A stretch of DNA of 53,796 nt. It comes from Piscirickettsiaceae bacterium NZ-RLO1. Its GTDB lineage: Bacteria > Pseudomonadota > Gammaproteobacteria > Piscirickettsiales > Piscirickettsiaceae. Of the stretch, positions 1 through 8,507 are shown piece by piece. Every line of letters starts with the position of its first letter. Within the stretch, counting starts at the first letter, position 1. The position numbers were made by a program, and so were the translations under genes. Below the pieces are notes generated by a model, which did no database searches, was not told the origin of the DNA, and saw only the letters and a program-made list of their open reading frames with translations. The stretch covers positions 1 through 53,796 of the forward strand of contig LVCQ01000004.1 in assembly GCA_001644975.1 (NCBI GenBank), read 5' to 3'.

Positions 1-251
1 TTAAATAATAAAAATGAAATAATATTTAAAAAATATCAAATAAAATTATATTAGTTATATATTAAATTCCTATTAACAATAAAAAATAAATAAAGGTTAT
101 TTTATTTTTATCTCTTTTATTTTTATCTACCATCCTTGCCAAAACATAGAAATATTTATATAACATCGACAATCGAAACGTCAACTTATTTTTACATAAA
201 AATAACTGCACTTTTAAATATCGATATAAGACATAACAAGTTATAGGGCAT

Positions 252-276
252 TGCCCCTCTAAAAAATAGAGAGGCA
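252..276 (-). terminator. possible terminator of the M4 protease gene
   Basis: A 9-bp stem with one G-U pair on the minus-strand RNA (252-260 against 268-276) and a 7-base loop lies about 17 bases past the protease stop codon. There is no clean U-run after it, so it may be a weak terminator or an RNA 3'-end stabiliser. The rest of 1-292 is very AT-rich; I see no convincing gene in it. Confidence 0.4.
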
Positions 277-292
277 AATACAAAGCAAATAT

Positions 293-2068
293 TTACTCGC
301 TTAACGTTCCAATCTGACAACTATCTGTTGAAACACCGACTTGATTAAAAACGCTTTTAATCATCGAGGCAGAACCCACACCGTCATCATTGGCTGCATT
401 TAACACACCACATGCAGCATCTGCAAAATCTGAATATTCACTCCAATACTTAACATTCGCATCCTTCATTACCCTAAAGACATCTTTAATACCCACCTGT
501 TGTGATAACAAGTAAAACGCCTTATTAAATACACCACTCCCAGTATGAACAATATAACTCTGCCGATCACGAATTGAGTACTTCTCTTTTGCGGTAGCTA
601 CTACCTCATCATATGATATAGTACACGTCGATCCAGCTAATTCCTTATCATAACAATCTGCCGAGACTCCATCTTTGGAAGGGTTATTCATATAACGTAG
701 GGCATCACTCTCATCATCCCCTTTAGAAATTGTTTCACCAATACCCCAGGTTACTTCATCTTGGTTAAAATACAATTGCTTATATAAATCAGGGTTTGTA
801 CTTAATAAATAAGCCCGTACCGCTTGACCTGCCATATCAGAAAATGCTTCATTTAATGATCCATATTGATATTTATAGCCCAAACCAGAATGCTGCTCAG
901 TAAAGCCGTGGCTTACTTCATGACCTGCAACATCTAATGATACAAGTGGATAAAAGCTACTACCATCGCCAAATGACATAGTGTATCCATCCCAAAATGC
1001 ATTATCATAATCAGTGCCATAATGTACGCGCATAATTAATTGCATTGGCTCACCATTTTTTTGCAAAGCATCAACACCATACCAATTCTTATACATATCA
1101 ATAATCATACTACCAAAGTAATAAGCATCATCTGTGGGTGAATAAGCACCATTGACTGGATCACCCTGATTGTGACCACAACTATATTGATAAGCCGTTG
1201 TATTGTAATCACTATCCCCAGGCTGATCCTCTTGATTTTGTAGATTAACCAACCGAACATCTCCATTATCCATTGTGCAGCTGCCGTTGTTCTCATTCAC
1301 ATTCAATGCTGGCAAATTATTTTCTCCATAAAAAAATTTAACGCCTGTTGGACCATACTTTACCGTTTTCTCATTTCCACCAGGTCCAGTATCACTATAA
1401 TTTGGAATACTGTCCCAAAAACTCAGCACCATAGCCTTAGAACTCCCAGTGGCACTAATAATATAAACCATGCTATATGGCTTACCACCAGCTGTATTAC
1501 TAGCATTAAACGTCACCCGATAATAAAGCCGAGCTTTATTATCTATAATACGAATTTCTTTCGTTGACTTTATAGAATCATCAACAATTTGCGTACCACT
1601 ATAGTTTTTCTCAAATTGCTGTTTTGCAAATGCAATGGCATCATCAGCGCTTACTGTTGCAACCAAATCAACATCTAAATCTTTTGCTAAAGATATTCGA
1701 GTGGCTGTTGCCGTCGATGCCGATCGACTCGTTGCTGCAAAGCCAGTCACAGCTTTAGGCTGTTTTACCACCACCTGTTTACCGATTACAGGAATACCGT
1801 CATAGTTTTGCTGGTAACGGATGTAAGTATCGCCATCCATTGTCGTACTACTCACTTGGCTTAGGGTGTTTTTATCAGTCGTTGTAGCAGAGCGACTTAA
1901 CAACATCGTATTTGAGCTATCCCCTGCACCTTCAATCGCAAAACCTTCGATATTAGAAGAGGAAACAGGCTGATTGTATGAATTTACCGTGCTTAATGCA
2001 TGGGATGATAATAGTGCAGTAGATGCTGTGATGGCAGAAATAATAATAGCAAGATTTTTTTTTCGCAT
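293..2068 (-). CDS. secreted M4-family zinc metalloprotease (thermolysin/vibriolysin-like)
   Basis: A 591-residue pre-pro-protease that should be exported and cut peptide bonds outside the cell using one zinc ion. Residues 1-26 form a signal peptide (basic MRKKN, then a hydrophobic core ending near SHA). A propeptide region of the FTP/PepSY kind follows to about residue 220, then the M4 catalytic domain. The zinc site is HEVSH (383-387) with the third ligand E407 in NEAFSD, and the catalytic H508 sits in the family motif HTGSGVFNKAFYLL. Length is close to vibriolysin and somewhat above pseudolysin or Legionella ProA. The ATG at 2068 is chosen because GGAGG lies 8 bases upstream; an in-frame TTG at 2083 overlaps that site. 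It is a monocistronic gene with a long AT-rich leader. A type II secretion substrate is likely, but that is inference. Confidence 0.93.
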   Translation of the reverse strand: MRKKNLAIIISAITASTALLSSHALSTVNSYNQPVSSSNIEGFAIEGAGDSSNTMLLSRSATTTDKNTLSQVSSTTMDGDTYIRYQQNYDGIPVIGKQVVVKQPKAVTGFAATSRSASTATATRISLAKDLDVDLVATVSADDAIAFAKQQFEKNYSGTQIVDDSIKSTKEIRIIDNKARLYYRVTFNASNTAGGKPYSMVYIISATGSSKAMVLSFWDSIPNYSDTGPGGNEKTVKYGPTGVKFFYGENNLPALNVNENNGSCTMDNGDVRLVNLQNQEDQPGDSDYNTTAYQYSCGHNQGDPVNGAYSPTDDAYYFGSMIIDMYKNWYGVDALQKNGEPMQLIMRVHYGTDYDNAFWDGYTMSFGDGSSFYPLVSLDVAGHEVSHGFTEQHSGLGYKYQYGSLNEAFSDMAGQAVRAYLLSTNPDLYKQLYFNQDEVTWGIGETISKGDDESDALRYMNNPSKDGVSADCYDKELAGSTCTISYDEVVATAKEKYSIRDRQSYIVHTGSGVFNKAFYLLSQQVGIKDVFRVMKDANVKYWSEYSDFADAACGVLNAANDDGVGSASMIKSVFNQVGVSTDSCQIGTLSE

Positions 2069-2122
2069 AAGGAAGCCCTCCAACAGACGCAGCTAGAATA
2101 ATAAGTAATAAAAAACAATCAA

Positions 2123-2152
2123 TTATCATTAATTTTTTTTAATTAATGATAA
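2123..2152. promoter_or_regulatory. perfect 12-bp inverted repeat upstream of the protease
   Basis: TTATCATTAATT and its exact reverse complement are separated by six T residues. The repeat lies 55-85 bases upstream of the protease start, where a promoter or operator is expected. It contains only two G/C pairs per two arms and has no following U-run, so an operator is more likely than a terminator. It resembles an iron-regulator (Fur) site only loosely; the regulator is not identifiable from sequence. Confidence 0.45.
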
Positions 2153-2698
2153 GACAATTGACTATTAAGACAGATGCAAATAACAAAAAGATTGTTTAAA
2201 ATCACACCATAATGGCTTTAATCTCATTACCTACTCTGTTGAGTCAATCTACGGTTTATTTCAACCGCATAAGCTACGTTATATAACGAACCTTAATATT
2301 AAGTCAACACGATGTTAAGTAATATTAACATTTTAACCGTTATTTTAATCTGAATAATTTCAATAAATAAATATATATAGGTAAATTCAGGCAAAATTAA
2401 AACATTTAATGAAAAAACAATAAATATATTTAAAATGTTGGCTATGTGTATATTTATAAAGTAAAAATAAAACACAAACATTCATGTTGATAAACTTTAA
2501 ATTTGTCCGCCACTTTTACAAATTAACACTTAACATAAATTATTTATGATTTTTACCTTAAAAAAATTAACTATTCATTAACTCATACATTAACTCATAA
2601 GATAAGCGCTCTAATCACGTAGATCACAATAAAGTAGATCTCTGCTTTAAATCCCTAACCTTAGACACCCAACGCCCAGTGAGCCTTTTCATCGATAC
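2153..2698. other. AT-rich intergenic region without a recognisable gene
   Basis: Over 500 bases between the protease leader and the rnpB promoter. It is mostly A/T, with a small hairpin (CGGTT at 2252-2256 against AACCG at 2263-2267) and a short direct repeat of ATTAACTCATA around 2573-2598. The one ORF in it (2299-2481, minus) has an AT-driven composition of Ile/Leu/Phe/Asn and no ribosome binding site, so I do not call it. Confidence 0.6.
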
Positions 2699-2726
2699 TT
2701 GACGAATCAAAATATCCCCTTATAAT
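2699..2726 (+). promoter_or_regulatory. rnpB promoter
   Basis: TTGACG at 2699-2704, a 16-base spacer, then a consensus TATAAT at 2721-2726. This places the transcription start at about 2732, exactly where the RNase P RNA helix P1 begins. Confidence 0.85.
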
Positions 2727-2731
2727 TGGGA

Positions 2732-3090
2732 AGTTCGAGTCGGCTGGATAGTCGCTGTAGCCTTTAAGGCTATGGAGGAAAGTCCGGGCTTCATAGGGCA
2801 AGGTGCCAGGTAACGCCTGGGGGGCGCGAGCCTACGGAAAGTGCAGCAGAGAGTAGACCGCCTAAGTGAGAAATCACCGGCAAGGCTGAAAGGGTGTGGT
2901 AAGAGCGCACCGCACACGTGGTAACACGGCGTGGCATGGTAAACCCCACCTGAAGCAAGACCAAATAGAACCTCAATGGTATGGCCCGTACTGAGGTTGG
3001 GTAGGTTGCTTGAGGTACATGGTGACATGTATCCCAGATGAATGACTATTCACGACAGAACCCGGCTTATAGGCTGACTCGACATTACTC
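2732..3090 (+). ncRNA. rnpB: RNase P RNA (bacterial type A)
   Basis: The catalytic RNA of RNase P, which matures tRNA 5' ends together with the RnpA protein encoded at 38350-38703. The conserved core is visible: GGAGGAAAGTCCGGGCT near the 5' end (about 2773-2789), the inner GAGAGTAGACCGCC segment, and GACAGAACCCGGCTTATAGG near the 3' end (about 3053-3072). P1 forms between the 5' CGAGTCGGC and the 3' GCTGACTCG with one G-U pair. Length is about 360 bases, usual for the family. The 5' end follows from the promoter; the 3' end is approximate, because no strong terminator hairpin is seen. Confidence 0.96.
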
Positions 3091-3194
3091 TTCTCATCCT
3101 TGTATACTAACCACTCCCTTATTATCTTAACTTTACTGGCTATAAATTAATTTAAAATATCATGAAATAATAATTAACTATTTAGAGAATCACT

Positions 3195-3563
3195 ATGCTC
3201 AACTTAGAAGAAACCCGAGATAAGCTAAATATCTGCAATATCAAACGCCATATCTTTTTATGTGCTGATCAAACAATAGATAAGTGTTGCAATAAAGAAG
3301 AGAGTATCATCGCCTGGGATTACCTAAAAAATCGCTTAAACGAACTGGGACTTGCTCAAAGTGGTGAAGTTTACCGCACCAAAGCTAACTGCCTAAGGTT
3401 ATGCAAGCAAGGCCCTATTGCCGTTGTTTACCCGGATGGCGTTTGGTATCACTCCTGCACACCGGAAGTATTGGAACGTATCATTCAAGAACACTTAATC
3501 AAAGGCGAAATTGTCAATGAATTCGCTTTTCATTGCCCAATCGACAACTCACTTGAAAAATGA
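3195..3563 (+). CDS. (2Fe-2S) ferredoxin domain protein, thioredoxin-like fold
   Basis: A 122-residue protein of the COG3411 type, a thioredoxin-fold [2Fe-2S] ferredoxin. It starts the typical HIFLCAD strand, has cysteines in FLC and KCC near the N-terminus, and a second pair in [11 protein letters not shown] followed by the usual VVYPDGVWY. These are the expected cluster ligands. The physiological partner is unknown. Its stop overlaps the start of the GrpB-family gene by four bases (ATGA), so the two are probably translated together. An in-frame ATG after TTTAGAGAATCACT gives a weak ribosome site. Confidence 0.85.
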   Translation: MLNLEETRDKLNICNIKRHIFLCADQTIDKCCNKEESIIAWDYLKNRLNELGLAQSGEVYRTKANCLRLCKQGPIAVVYPDGVWYHSCTPEVLERIIQEHLIKGEIVNEFAFHCPIDNSLEK

Positions 3564-4090
3564 TTAATTTAATACCTTATAATTCAAGCTGGCCCACATT
3601 ATATCAACAAGAAAAAATAGCCTTATTAAAGCATATCAAGCATTGGGTCAACACCATAGAGCATATCGGTAGCACTTCGGTACCAAAACTGACCGCAAAA
3701 CCGGTTATCGATATTTTAATTGGTGTAGAATCATTGAAAGTAGCTGACCAGTATATTGTCCCTACAATCGTCAAGCTAAATTACGACTATATTGCAAAAT
3801 ATGAGAAAGATCTGCCTGAACGTCGCTATTTTCAACGTTTAAATTATCAGAAGCAGCATACTCATCATATCCACTTAGTTGAAACAGCTAGTGATTTTTA
3901 TAAAAGCCATCTGCTTTTTCGTGATTATTTACGTGTACATCCTCACATAGCTGAACAATACGCTCAACATAAGCTAAAACTTGCCCCCCAATTTACCGAC
4001 AGCAATGAATATGCACAAGCAAAAACCCACTTCATTCAAGAAACACTCAAGCAAGCAAGACAATGGCATCAATCAGCATTTAATTATTAA
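3560..4090 (+). CDS. GrpB/UPF0157 family protein
   Basis: A 176-residue member of the GrpB (COG2320, UPF0157) family, recognised from the N-terminal PYNSSWP, the block [23 protein letters not shown] (residues about 34-56) and the later HHIHLV and FRDYLR motifs. The fold belongs to the nucleotidyltransferase superfamily; the substrate is not known, so no function is assigned. The start codon overlaps the preceding ferredoxin stop (ATGA), which suggests an operon of two genes. Confidence 0.88.
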   Translation: MINLIPYNSSWPTLYQQEKIALLKHIKHWVNTIEHIGSTSVPKLTAKPVIDILIGVESLKVADQYIVPTIVKLNYDYIAKYEKDLPERRYFQRLNYQKQHTHHIHLVETASDFYKSHLLFRDYLRVHPHIAEQYAQHKLKLAPQFTDSNEYAQAKTHFIQETLKQARQWHQSAFNY

Positions 4091-4157
4091 GACGATTAAT
4101 TCACTATTTTTTAGTGCAACACAAAAAATCCAATTAATCTAGCATAAGTCATTACAG

Positions 4158-5513
4158 CTAGGAGCTGCTAGGTTTTAACCCCAACCCTGCTTTAATTTCT
4201 GGTTTACGTAAATAACGCATTGCCAGTGAATGATAAAGTGGTTGACGACAACTAATTCGTGAGAAGGCTGTTGCCATCACAGAAGTTAACATAATTGGTA
4301 AAATCATATTTCCAGAAACACTATTGGTCATTTCTAATACAATAACAAAGCAAGTAATAGGGCTTTGTACCACACCAGAAAAAAAAGCCACCATACCTAA
4401 GATAATCACCGCCTGATGAAAGTGATCTGGTAAAGCGAGTGAAAGTAATTGACCAAAACCAGCACCTGCAGACAGTGAAGGTGCAAAAATACCGCCAGGA
4501 ATACCACTTAAATAAGTCACTAAATTAGCTAACATTTTTAACGGGCCATAATAATCAGATACTGACCCTGTGCCTGTGACCAATGCTTTCGCTTCTTGAT
4601 AACCACTACCAAAGATCGAACCATGTGTTAATACACCAATGATTGCCAGTAATAACCCCATGATTCCTGCTAATACTAAAGGATGAACACGGGCAAAATT
4701 TCTTAGTAGCCAGGTTAAAGATAGCAGCAAGGTACTAAAAATACCGCCGAGTAACCCGCCTAAAATTGCACAGATAATAATAGGGTACCAACCCCCTGCA
4801 GTAATATCTAAAATAGCCGTACTTGTACCAAAATATGAATAATTTCCAAGAATATAATGCGAAATAATTCCACCCAAAATTACCGTAGTGACAATTGTAC
4901 CGCTAATACCCTTTTCAAACGACCCAGAAAGCTCTTCAATTGCAAAGACAATCCCAGCCAATGGCGTATTAAATGCTGCAGAAATCCCCGCCGCACCCCC
5001 GGCCAGTAACAGGCCACGCTCAACATCATGACGGTGAAAACTACCCCACCTCCCCAATGAGTTCATCACCGCTGCACTCAACTGAATCGTCGGGCCCTCA
5101 CGGCCGATAGATCCACCACACAGAAAACCCAAAACAGTCAATAAAAATTTACCGACCGCAATTCGTAATGAGACTAAATGCTTACGTGATGCTGCTTGCT
5201 TTACACTTAAAGCTGCCATAACTTGTGGGATACCACTGCCTTCTGAGCCTTGGAAGAATTTATTTTTTAGCCAAATAATCAACATAAAACCCAATGGGCA
5301 TAGCACTAGCGGCAAATAAGGAAACTGTTGAAACCAGTCGTTAGATACTTCATTTGCTTTTTCTGCGACAATAGCAAAACCCACTGCCACCAAGCCCACA
5401 GCAATCGCACCGGACCAAAATAGTAAACGCCGAAACCATAACTCAAAAGAAAGTGCTTGTTTAGAGTGCTGATATAACCGCCGATATTGAATAAATTTCT
5501 TCCAGCTGCTCAT
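4158..5513 (-). CDS. clcA: CLC-type chloride/proton antiporter
   Basis: A 451-residue integral membrane protein that exchanges chloride for protons across the inner membrane, a function linked to acid resistance in enteric bacteria. The three selectivity motifs are present: GSGIPQ, GREGP and GIFAPSL. E139 in GREGP corresponds to the gating glutamate (E148 in E. coli), and the pair in AIEELSGSF supplies the internal proton glutamate (E203), so it should be an antiporter rather than a plain channel. There are no C-terminal CBS domains. The ATG at 5513 is preceded by AAAAGG at a good distance; an upstream in-frame start at 5564 adds 17 residues without homology to the family. It converges with the GrpB gene and diverges from the 5720 gene. 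Confidence 0.93.
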   Translation of the reverse strand: MSSWKKFIQYRRLYQHSKQALSFELWFRRLLFWSGAIAVGLVAVGFAIVAEKANEVSNDWFQQFPYLPLVLCPLGFMLIIWLKNKFFQGSEGSGIPQVMAALSVKQAASRKHLVSLRIAVGKFLLTVLGFLCGGSIGREGPTIQLSAAVMNSLGRWGSFHRHDVERGLLLAGGAAGISAAFNTPLAGIVFAIEELSGSFEKGISGTIVTTVILGGIISHYILGNYSYFGTSTAILDITAGGWYPIIICAILGGLLGGIFSTLLLSLTWLLRNFARVHPLVLAGIMGLLLAIIGVLTHGSIFGSGYQEAKALVTGTGSVSDYYGPLKMLANLVTYLSGIPGGIFAPSLSAGAGFGQLLSLALPDHFHQAVIILGMVAFFSGVVQSPITCFVIVLEMTNSVSGNMILPIMLTSVMATAFSRISCRQPLYHSLAMRYLRKPEIKAGLGLKPSSS

Positions 5514-5719
5514 GGTTAGCCTTTTTATGAAACGATTGATAATAATCAGGGAGTATTCTAGCACCCTTTATTGCCAGCGAGTAGAGGTAGTATGTAAATC
5601 AAACTTAATTTTATAGCAGCCCTTTAATTACATTGTTATAAAGCGTTCATATTTTATTCATCATGCCGTCATCAAACTCGGATAAAGTCAGCATATTGCA
5701 TTACTACGGAGTATAATTT

Positions 5720-5947
5720 ATGTATGAAATTCAAAAACGTACTCATAAAGGCTGGGAAAACGCCTGGGTTAACCATACTAAATTAGCCAGGTATTATAAA
5801 AATAGCCACGGTGCATTTACGGCATTAAAAATGCTGATTACCGAGCAAAGCTATGCTGTTTTACTCGGTCATCTCGATTACTTTTATGCAGAAAACTATC
5901 GCGTCAGCCCACAGCACTCCTGTTTTGAAATATACACTGCTGACTAG
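5720..5947 (+). CDS. uncharacterised 75-residue protein
   Basis: I do not recognise this protein. It is preceded by a good ribosome site (GGAG, 8-9 bases before ATG) and has balanced amino-acid composition with normal codon use, so it is probably real. It is soluble, rich in aromatic residues (11 Tyr/Trp/Phe-type positions), with one Cys near the C-terminus (HSCFEIY) and no signal or membrane segment. It diverges from clcA and converges with the phosphodiester glycosidase gene only 20 bases away. Confidence 0.6.
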   Translation: MYEIQKRTHKGWENAWVNHTKLARYYKNSHGAFTALKMLITEQSYAVLLGHLDYFYAENYRVSPQHSCFEIYTAD

Positions 5948-5967
5948 ACTATAAAGCACTGAACCTA

Positions 5968-6756
5968 TCATGCTGTCCCTTTAAAAAGCAACATTGTTTT
6001 TACTGGAGTGGCTTCGGATAAATACAGCGGCTGCTCTTTATTATTAATCATCAATGCACTTGAACTGCCACCATCACAATTGATCGCCGTGATAATTTTT
6101 TTAACACCAAACACCGCCGCATGATGCACTAAAACATCGGCCAAACGATATAAATTGCTGACTGAAGATTGTAGAATAATTAAGTCGCCATTATCAGCCT
6201 TAGCCAATACCGTACGGCGGTGATAACGCAAATTAGATTTCACGGCAATTTTATTATTACTAACGATAACAGGTCCTGCCTGCAAGGCACTATAAGCCTG
6301 TCGATATCCTTGTCGACGAACTTTAAGGTCAATTGATTTTTGCTGATTGATAATCACTAATGCGGACAATAATCGGTTATATTTCATCGCAGAATACTGT
6401 TTACCTGCAATCATTAATAAGCCATTTGGCTTAAAATTCTCCATAAAATAGCCAGCATTAATCCCAATCAGTGCGTGTTGCTGCTGGACGACTTCATTTA
6501 CCCAATCAATAGAGCCTGCTGGTTGAACATACAGCTTAGCTCGATAATGACCCTGCTTTAAAATAACTACAGAAAGAGTCACTGGTAAAGCACCCACAGA
6601 CTGTACTTCCAATGTTTTAAACCAGCCCATCTGCTCTGGTAACACATTACTTTGTTTTAGAGTAATTTTTTGGCCATTCGCCATGCTTGATAGTAACGTC
6701 GTGAAAAACACAGATAAAATTAAAACAAGATAAAACAAAGGCCGAACGGCGCTCAC
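5968..6756 (-). CDS. exported phosphodiester glycosidase family protein (NAGPA domain)
   Basis: A 262-residue protein with an N-terminal signal peptide or anchor (hydrophobic stretch about residues 7-24, possible cut after SMA-NG). The remainder matches the phosphodiester glycosidase/NAGPA (DUF2233) fold: the GINAGYF motif near residue 100, a PNGLL segment, and the characteristic INCDGGSSSALMIN near the C-terminus. Relatives remove a sugar from a phosphodiester-linked GlcNAc; the substrate here cannot be told from sequence. It stands alone and diverges from the acylphosphatase gene. Confidence 0.85.
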   Translation of the reverse strand: MSAVRPLFYLVLILSVFFTTLLSSMANGQKITLKQSNVLPEQMGWFKTLEVQSVGALPVTLSVVILKQGHYRAKLYVQPAGSIDWVNEVVQQQHALIGINAGYFMENFKPNGLLMIAGKQYSAMKYNRLLSALVIINQQKSIDLKVRRQGYRQAYSALQAGPVIVSNNKIAVKSNLRYHRRTVLAKADNGDLIILQSSVSNLYRLADVLVHHAAVFGVKKIITAINCDGGSSSALMINNKEQPLYLSEATPVKTMLLFKGTA

Positions 6757-6863
6757 AGCTTACTCCTACAGTACACAGGCAAGTCAAATCATATCACAGA
6801 CTGCGCTTTAATAAGATTTCTTCTATTCTTGATAGTATGAGGGATAATTCTCAGGATAGCCTT

Positions 6864-7136
6864 ATGTATCTGTGTAAACGTTATGTCGTCTATGGTCATG
6901 TTCAAGACATTGGTTTTCGCATGTTTACACTAAAAGCAGCAAAACAGCTCTATTTAGTCGGTTGGGTACAAAATCAAGCCACAGGCTCTGTAGAAATCAT
7001 TGCCTGTGGGCCAGAACATTCATTAAAAGAGTTTGAAACCAAAATTACCGCTGGTCCAGAAAATGCAAATGTGGATCGCTTAATTCAAGAAGAATATCCC
7101 GACCCAAAACTAGATGACTTTATTATAAAAAAGTAA
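6864..7136 (+). CDS. acylphosphatase
   Basis: A 90-residue enzyme that hydrolyses carboxyl-phosphate anhydrides such as acetyl phosphate or 1,3-bisphosphoglycerate. The phosphate loop reads GHVQDIGFR (family GxVQGVGFR) with catalytic R19, and the catalytic N37 sits in GWVQNQATGSVEI. The D-I in place of the usual G-V in the loop is mildly unusual but keeps the key residues. I choose ATG 6864 because AGGA lies 7 bases upstream and it gives the usual family length; an in-frame ATG at 6837 would add nine residues. Confidence 0.9.
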   Translation: MYLCKRYVVYGHVQDIGFRMFTLKAAKQLYLVGWVQNQATGSVEIIACGPEHSLKEFETKITAGPENANVDRLIQEEYPDPKLDDFIIKK

Positions 7137-7165
7137 GCAATAAAGCATTTAATTATTTAACCGAA

Positions 7166-8299
7166 CTAAATAGCTAAAGCACTCATGGTTGCACGCCAAA
7201 CTCGACGTTCGGCTTTAAATTGTTTTTTAAGCGCAAGGTATTGCTGTTTTAATTGAGCAATATGAGCAGCGGATAACTTTTCTTTTTGTGCATTTAAGTG
7301 TTCCTGCTTCGCCTTTGCCCACTGTTTAATCGTCTCAAATAACTCTTTATATTGAATTTCTAAACTTTTCTCTATTTCAACGACTTTTGATAAATAAGGC
7401 TTTAACTTGATTTTTTCTTGAGCACGCTTAAACTGCATCGATGCCCGTGCTGCTTCAATCGTCGGCTTAGATGTGCGTTTTAAATCATAGGCCCAACCAA
7501 TTTTAGACGCTAAAAAAATCAGCCACTTCGATGGATCATAATCATACCAGAGCACACCATTACGATAATCTCCAGCATACTTATGATGGAAGTTATGATA
7601 ACCCTCACCAAACGTTAAAAGAGACAATAATGGATTGTCTTTCGCGGTATTCTCATCAGTGTAACGCTCTTTACCCCAAATATGAGCTAATGAGTTAATA
7701 AAAAAAGTAAAGTGATGATTAATCACTAAACGTAATAATCCCGCTAAAATTAAGCAACCACCGATACTGCCATAACTGGCACCAATGAGCGCAGGTAAGC
7801 CAAAGCACATCAGTACAGCAAGCGGTCCATAATAACGATGTTGAAAGGCAACGATTTTATCATTCTCTAAATCTTTAACATTTTCAATACAGCCTTCCGC
7901 CTCTGGCTTGTGCCTTAGCATCCAACCAATATGGCTATACCAAAACCCTTTAGTTGCCGCATACGGGTCTTTTTCCTTATCATCAACATAGCGATGATGC
8001 TTACGATGATCAGATGCCCAAACGATAATACTATTTTGTAAGGTTGCCGAACCAAAGAGCATAAAAAATAGTTTTAAAAAACTATTTGCCTTATACGCCC
8101 GGTGAGACCACAGTCGGTGATATCCTGCCGTAATCGATAATCCAGTTGCGATAATAAAAAAGCCAAACCAGAACCAATCCCATACACCAAAACCATAAGT
8201 CAAAGCATAGTAGGGCACTAAAATCATTGCAGCAAGTGGTGTCAATGTTAATACTAAGGTACTTTTCCAGTTAATCGGCGACTTTTGTGATTTATTCAT
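7166..8299 (-). CDS. acyl-CoA/lipid fatty acid desaturase (delta-9 type)
   Basis: A 377-residue membrane-bound di-iron desaturase. The three histidine boxes of the stearoyl-CoA desaturase family are present: HRLWSH, HRKHH and HNFHH, between and after four hydrophobic membrane stretches. It should introduce a cis double bond into saturated acyl chains and so tune membrane fluidity. The last 90-100 residues form a highly charged, Lys/Glu/Gln-rich helical region likely to be a coiled coil. The ATG at 8299 is taken as the start; a TTG 11 codons upstream is also in frame, and neither has a strong ribosome site. It converges with the acylphosphatase gene. Confidence 0.9.
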   Translation of the reverse strand: MNKSQKSPINWKSTLVLTLTPLAAMILVPYYALTYGFGVWDWFWFGFFIIATGLSITAGYHRLWSHRAYKANSFLKLFFMLFGSATLQNSIIVWASDHRKHHRYVDDKEKDPYAATKGFWYSHIGWMLRHKPEAEGCIENVKDLENDKIVAFQHRYYGPLAVLMCFGLPALIGASYGSIGGCLILAGLLRLVINHHFTFFINSLAHIWGKERYTDENTAKDNPLLSLLTFGEGYHNFHHKYAGDYRNGVLWYDYDPSKWLIFLASKIGWAYDLKRTSKPTIEAARASMQFKRAQEKIKLKPYLSKVVEIEKSLEIQYKELFETIKQWAKAKQEHLNAQKEKLSAAHIAQLKQQYLALKKQFKAERRVWRATMSALAI

Positions 8300-8507
8300 A
8301 ATGAGTCTTGTATCAACCTTAATTTTTATCAATTATTTTTTGCACTATTTAAACTATAGCTAAATAGCAACAGCAAAGAGCGCTAGTATATACCCGAATA
8401 CAAACGAACATCAATAACACCCTACCCTCTTCAATAGCAAACAGTCTGGGCTAAAGAAACTGAGAAATAAACAAAAAAACTTCCACACAAGCTTAATGTG
8501 CAACTCC

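Noticed and set aside
100-128. Two 14-base tandem copies of TTTTATTTTTATCT
   Set aside because: Low-complexity AT repeat with only two copies; no function implied.
62-283. 73-codon minus-strand ORF at the left edge
   Set aside because: AT-driven composition and no ribosome site; it also overlaps the hairpin after the protease gene.
2299-2481. 60-codon minus-strand ORF
   Set aside because: AT-driven composition, no ribosome site, no recognisable motif.
2720-3028. 102-codon ORF on the minus strand
   Set aside because: It is antisense to the RNase P RNA, whose structure explains the sequence fully.
4102-4116. CACTA-TTTTT-TAGTG between grpB-like gene and clcA
   Set aside because: Short stem with no following U-run on either strand; not a convincing terminator.
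4155-4167. CAGCT-AGG-AGCTG hairpin at the end of clcA
   Set aside because: Five-base stem with no U-run; it overlaps the stop codon and is too weak for a terminator.
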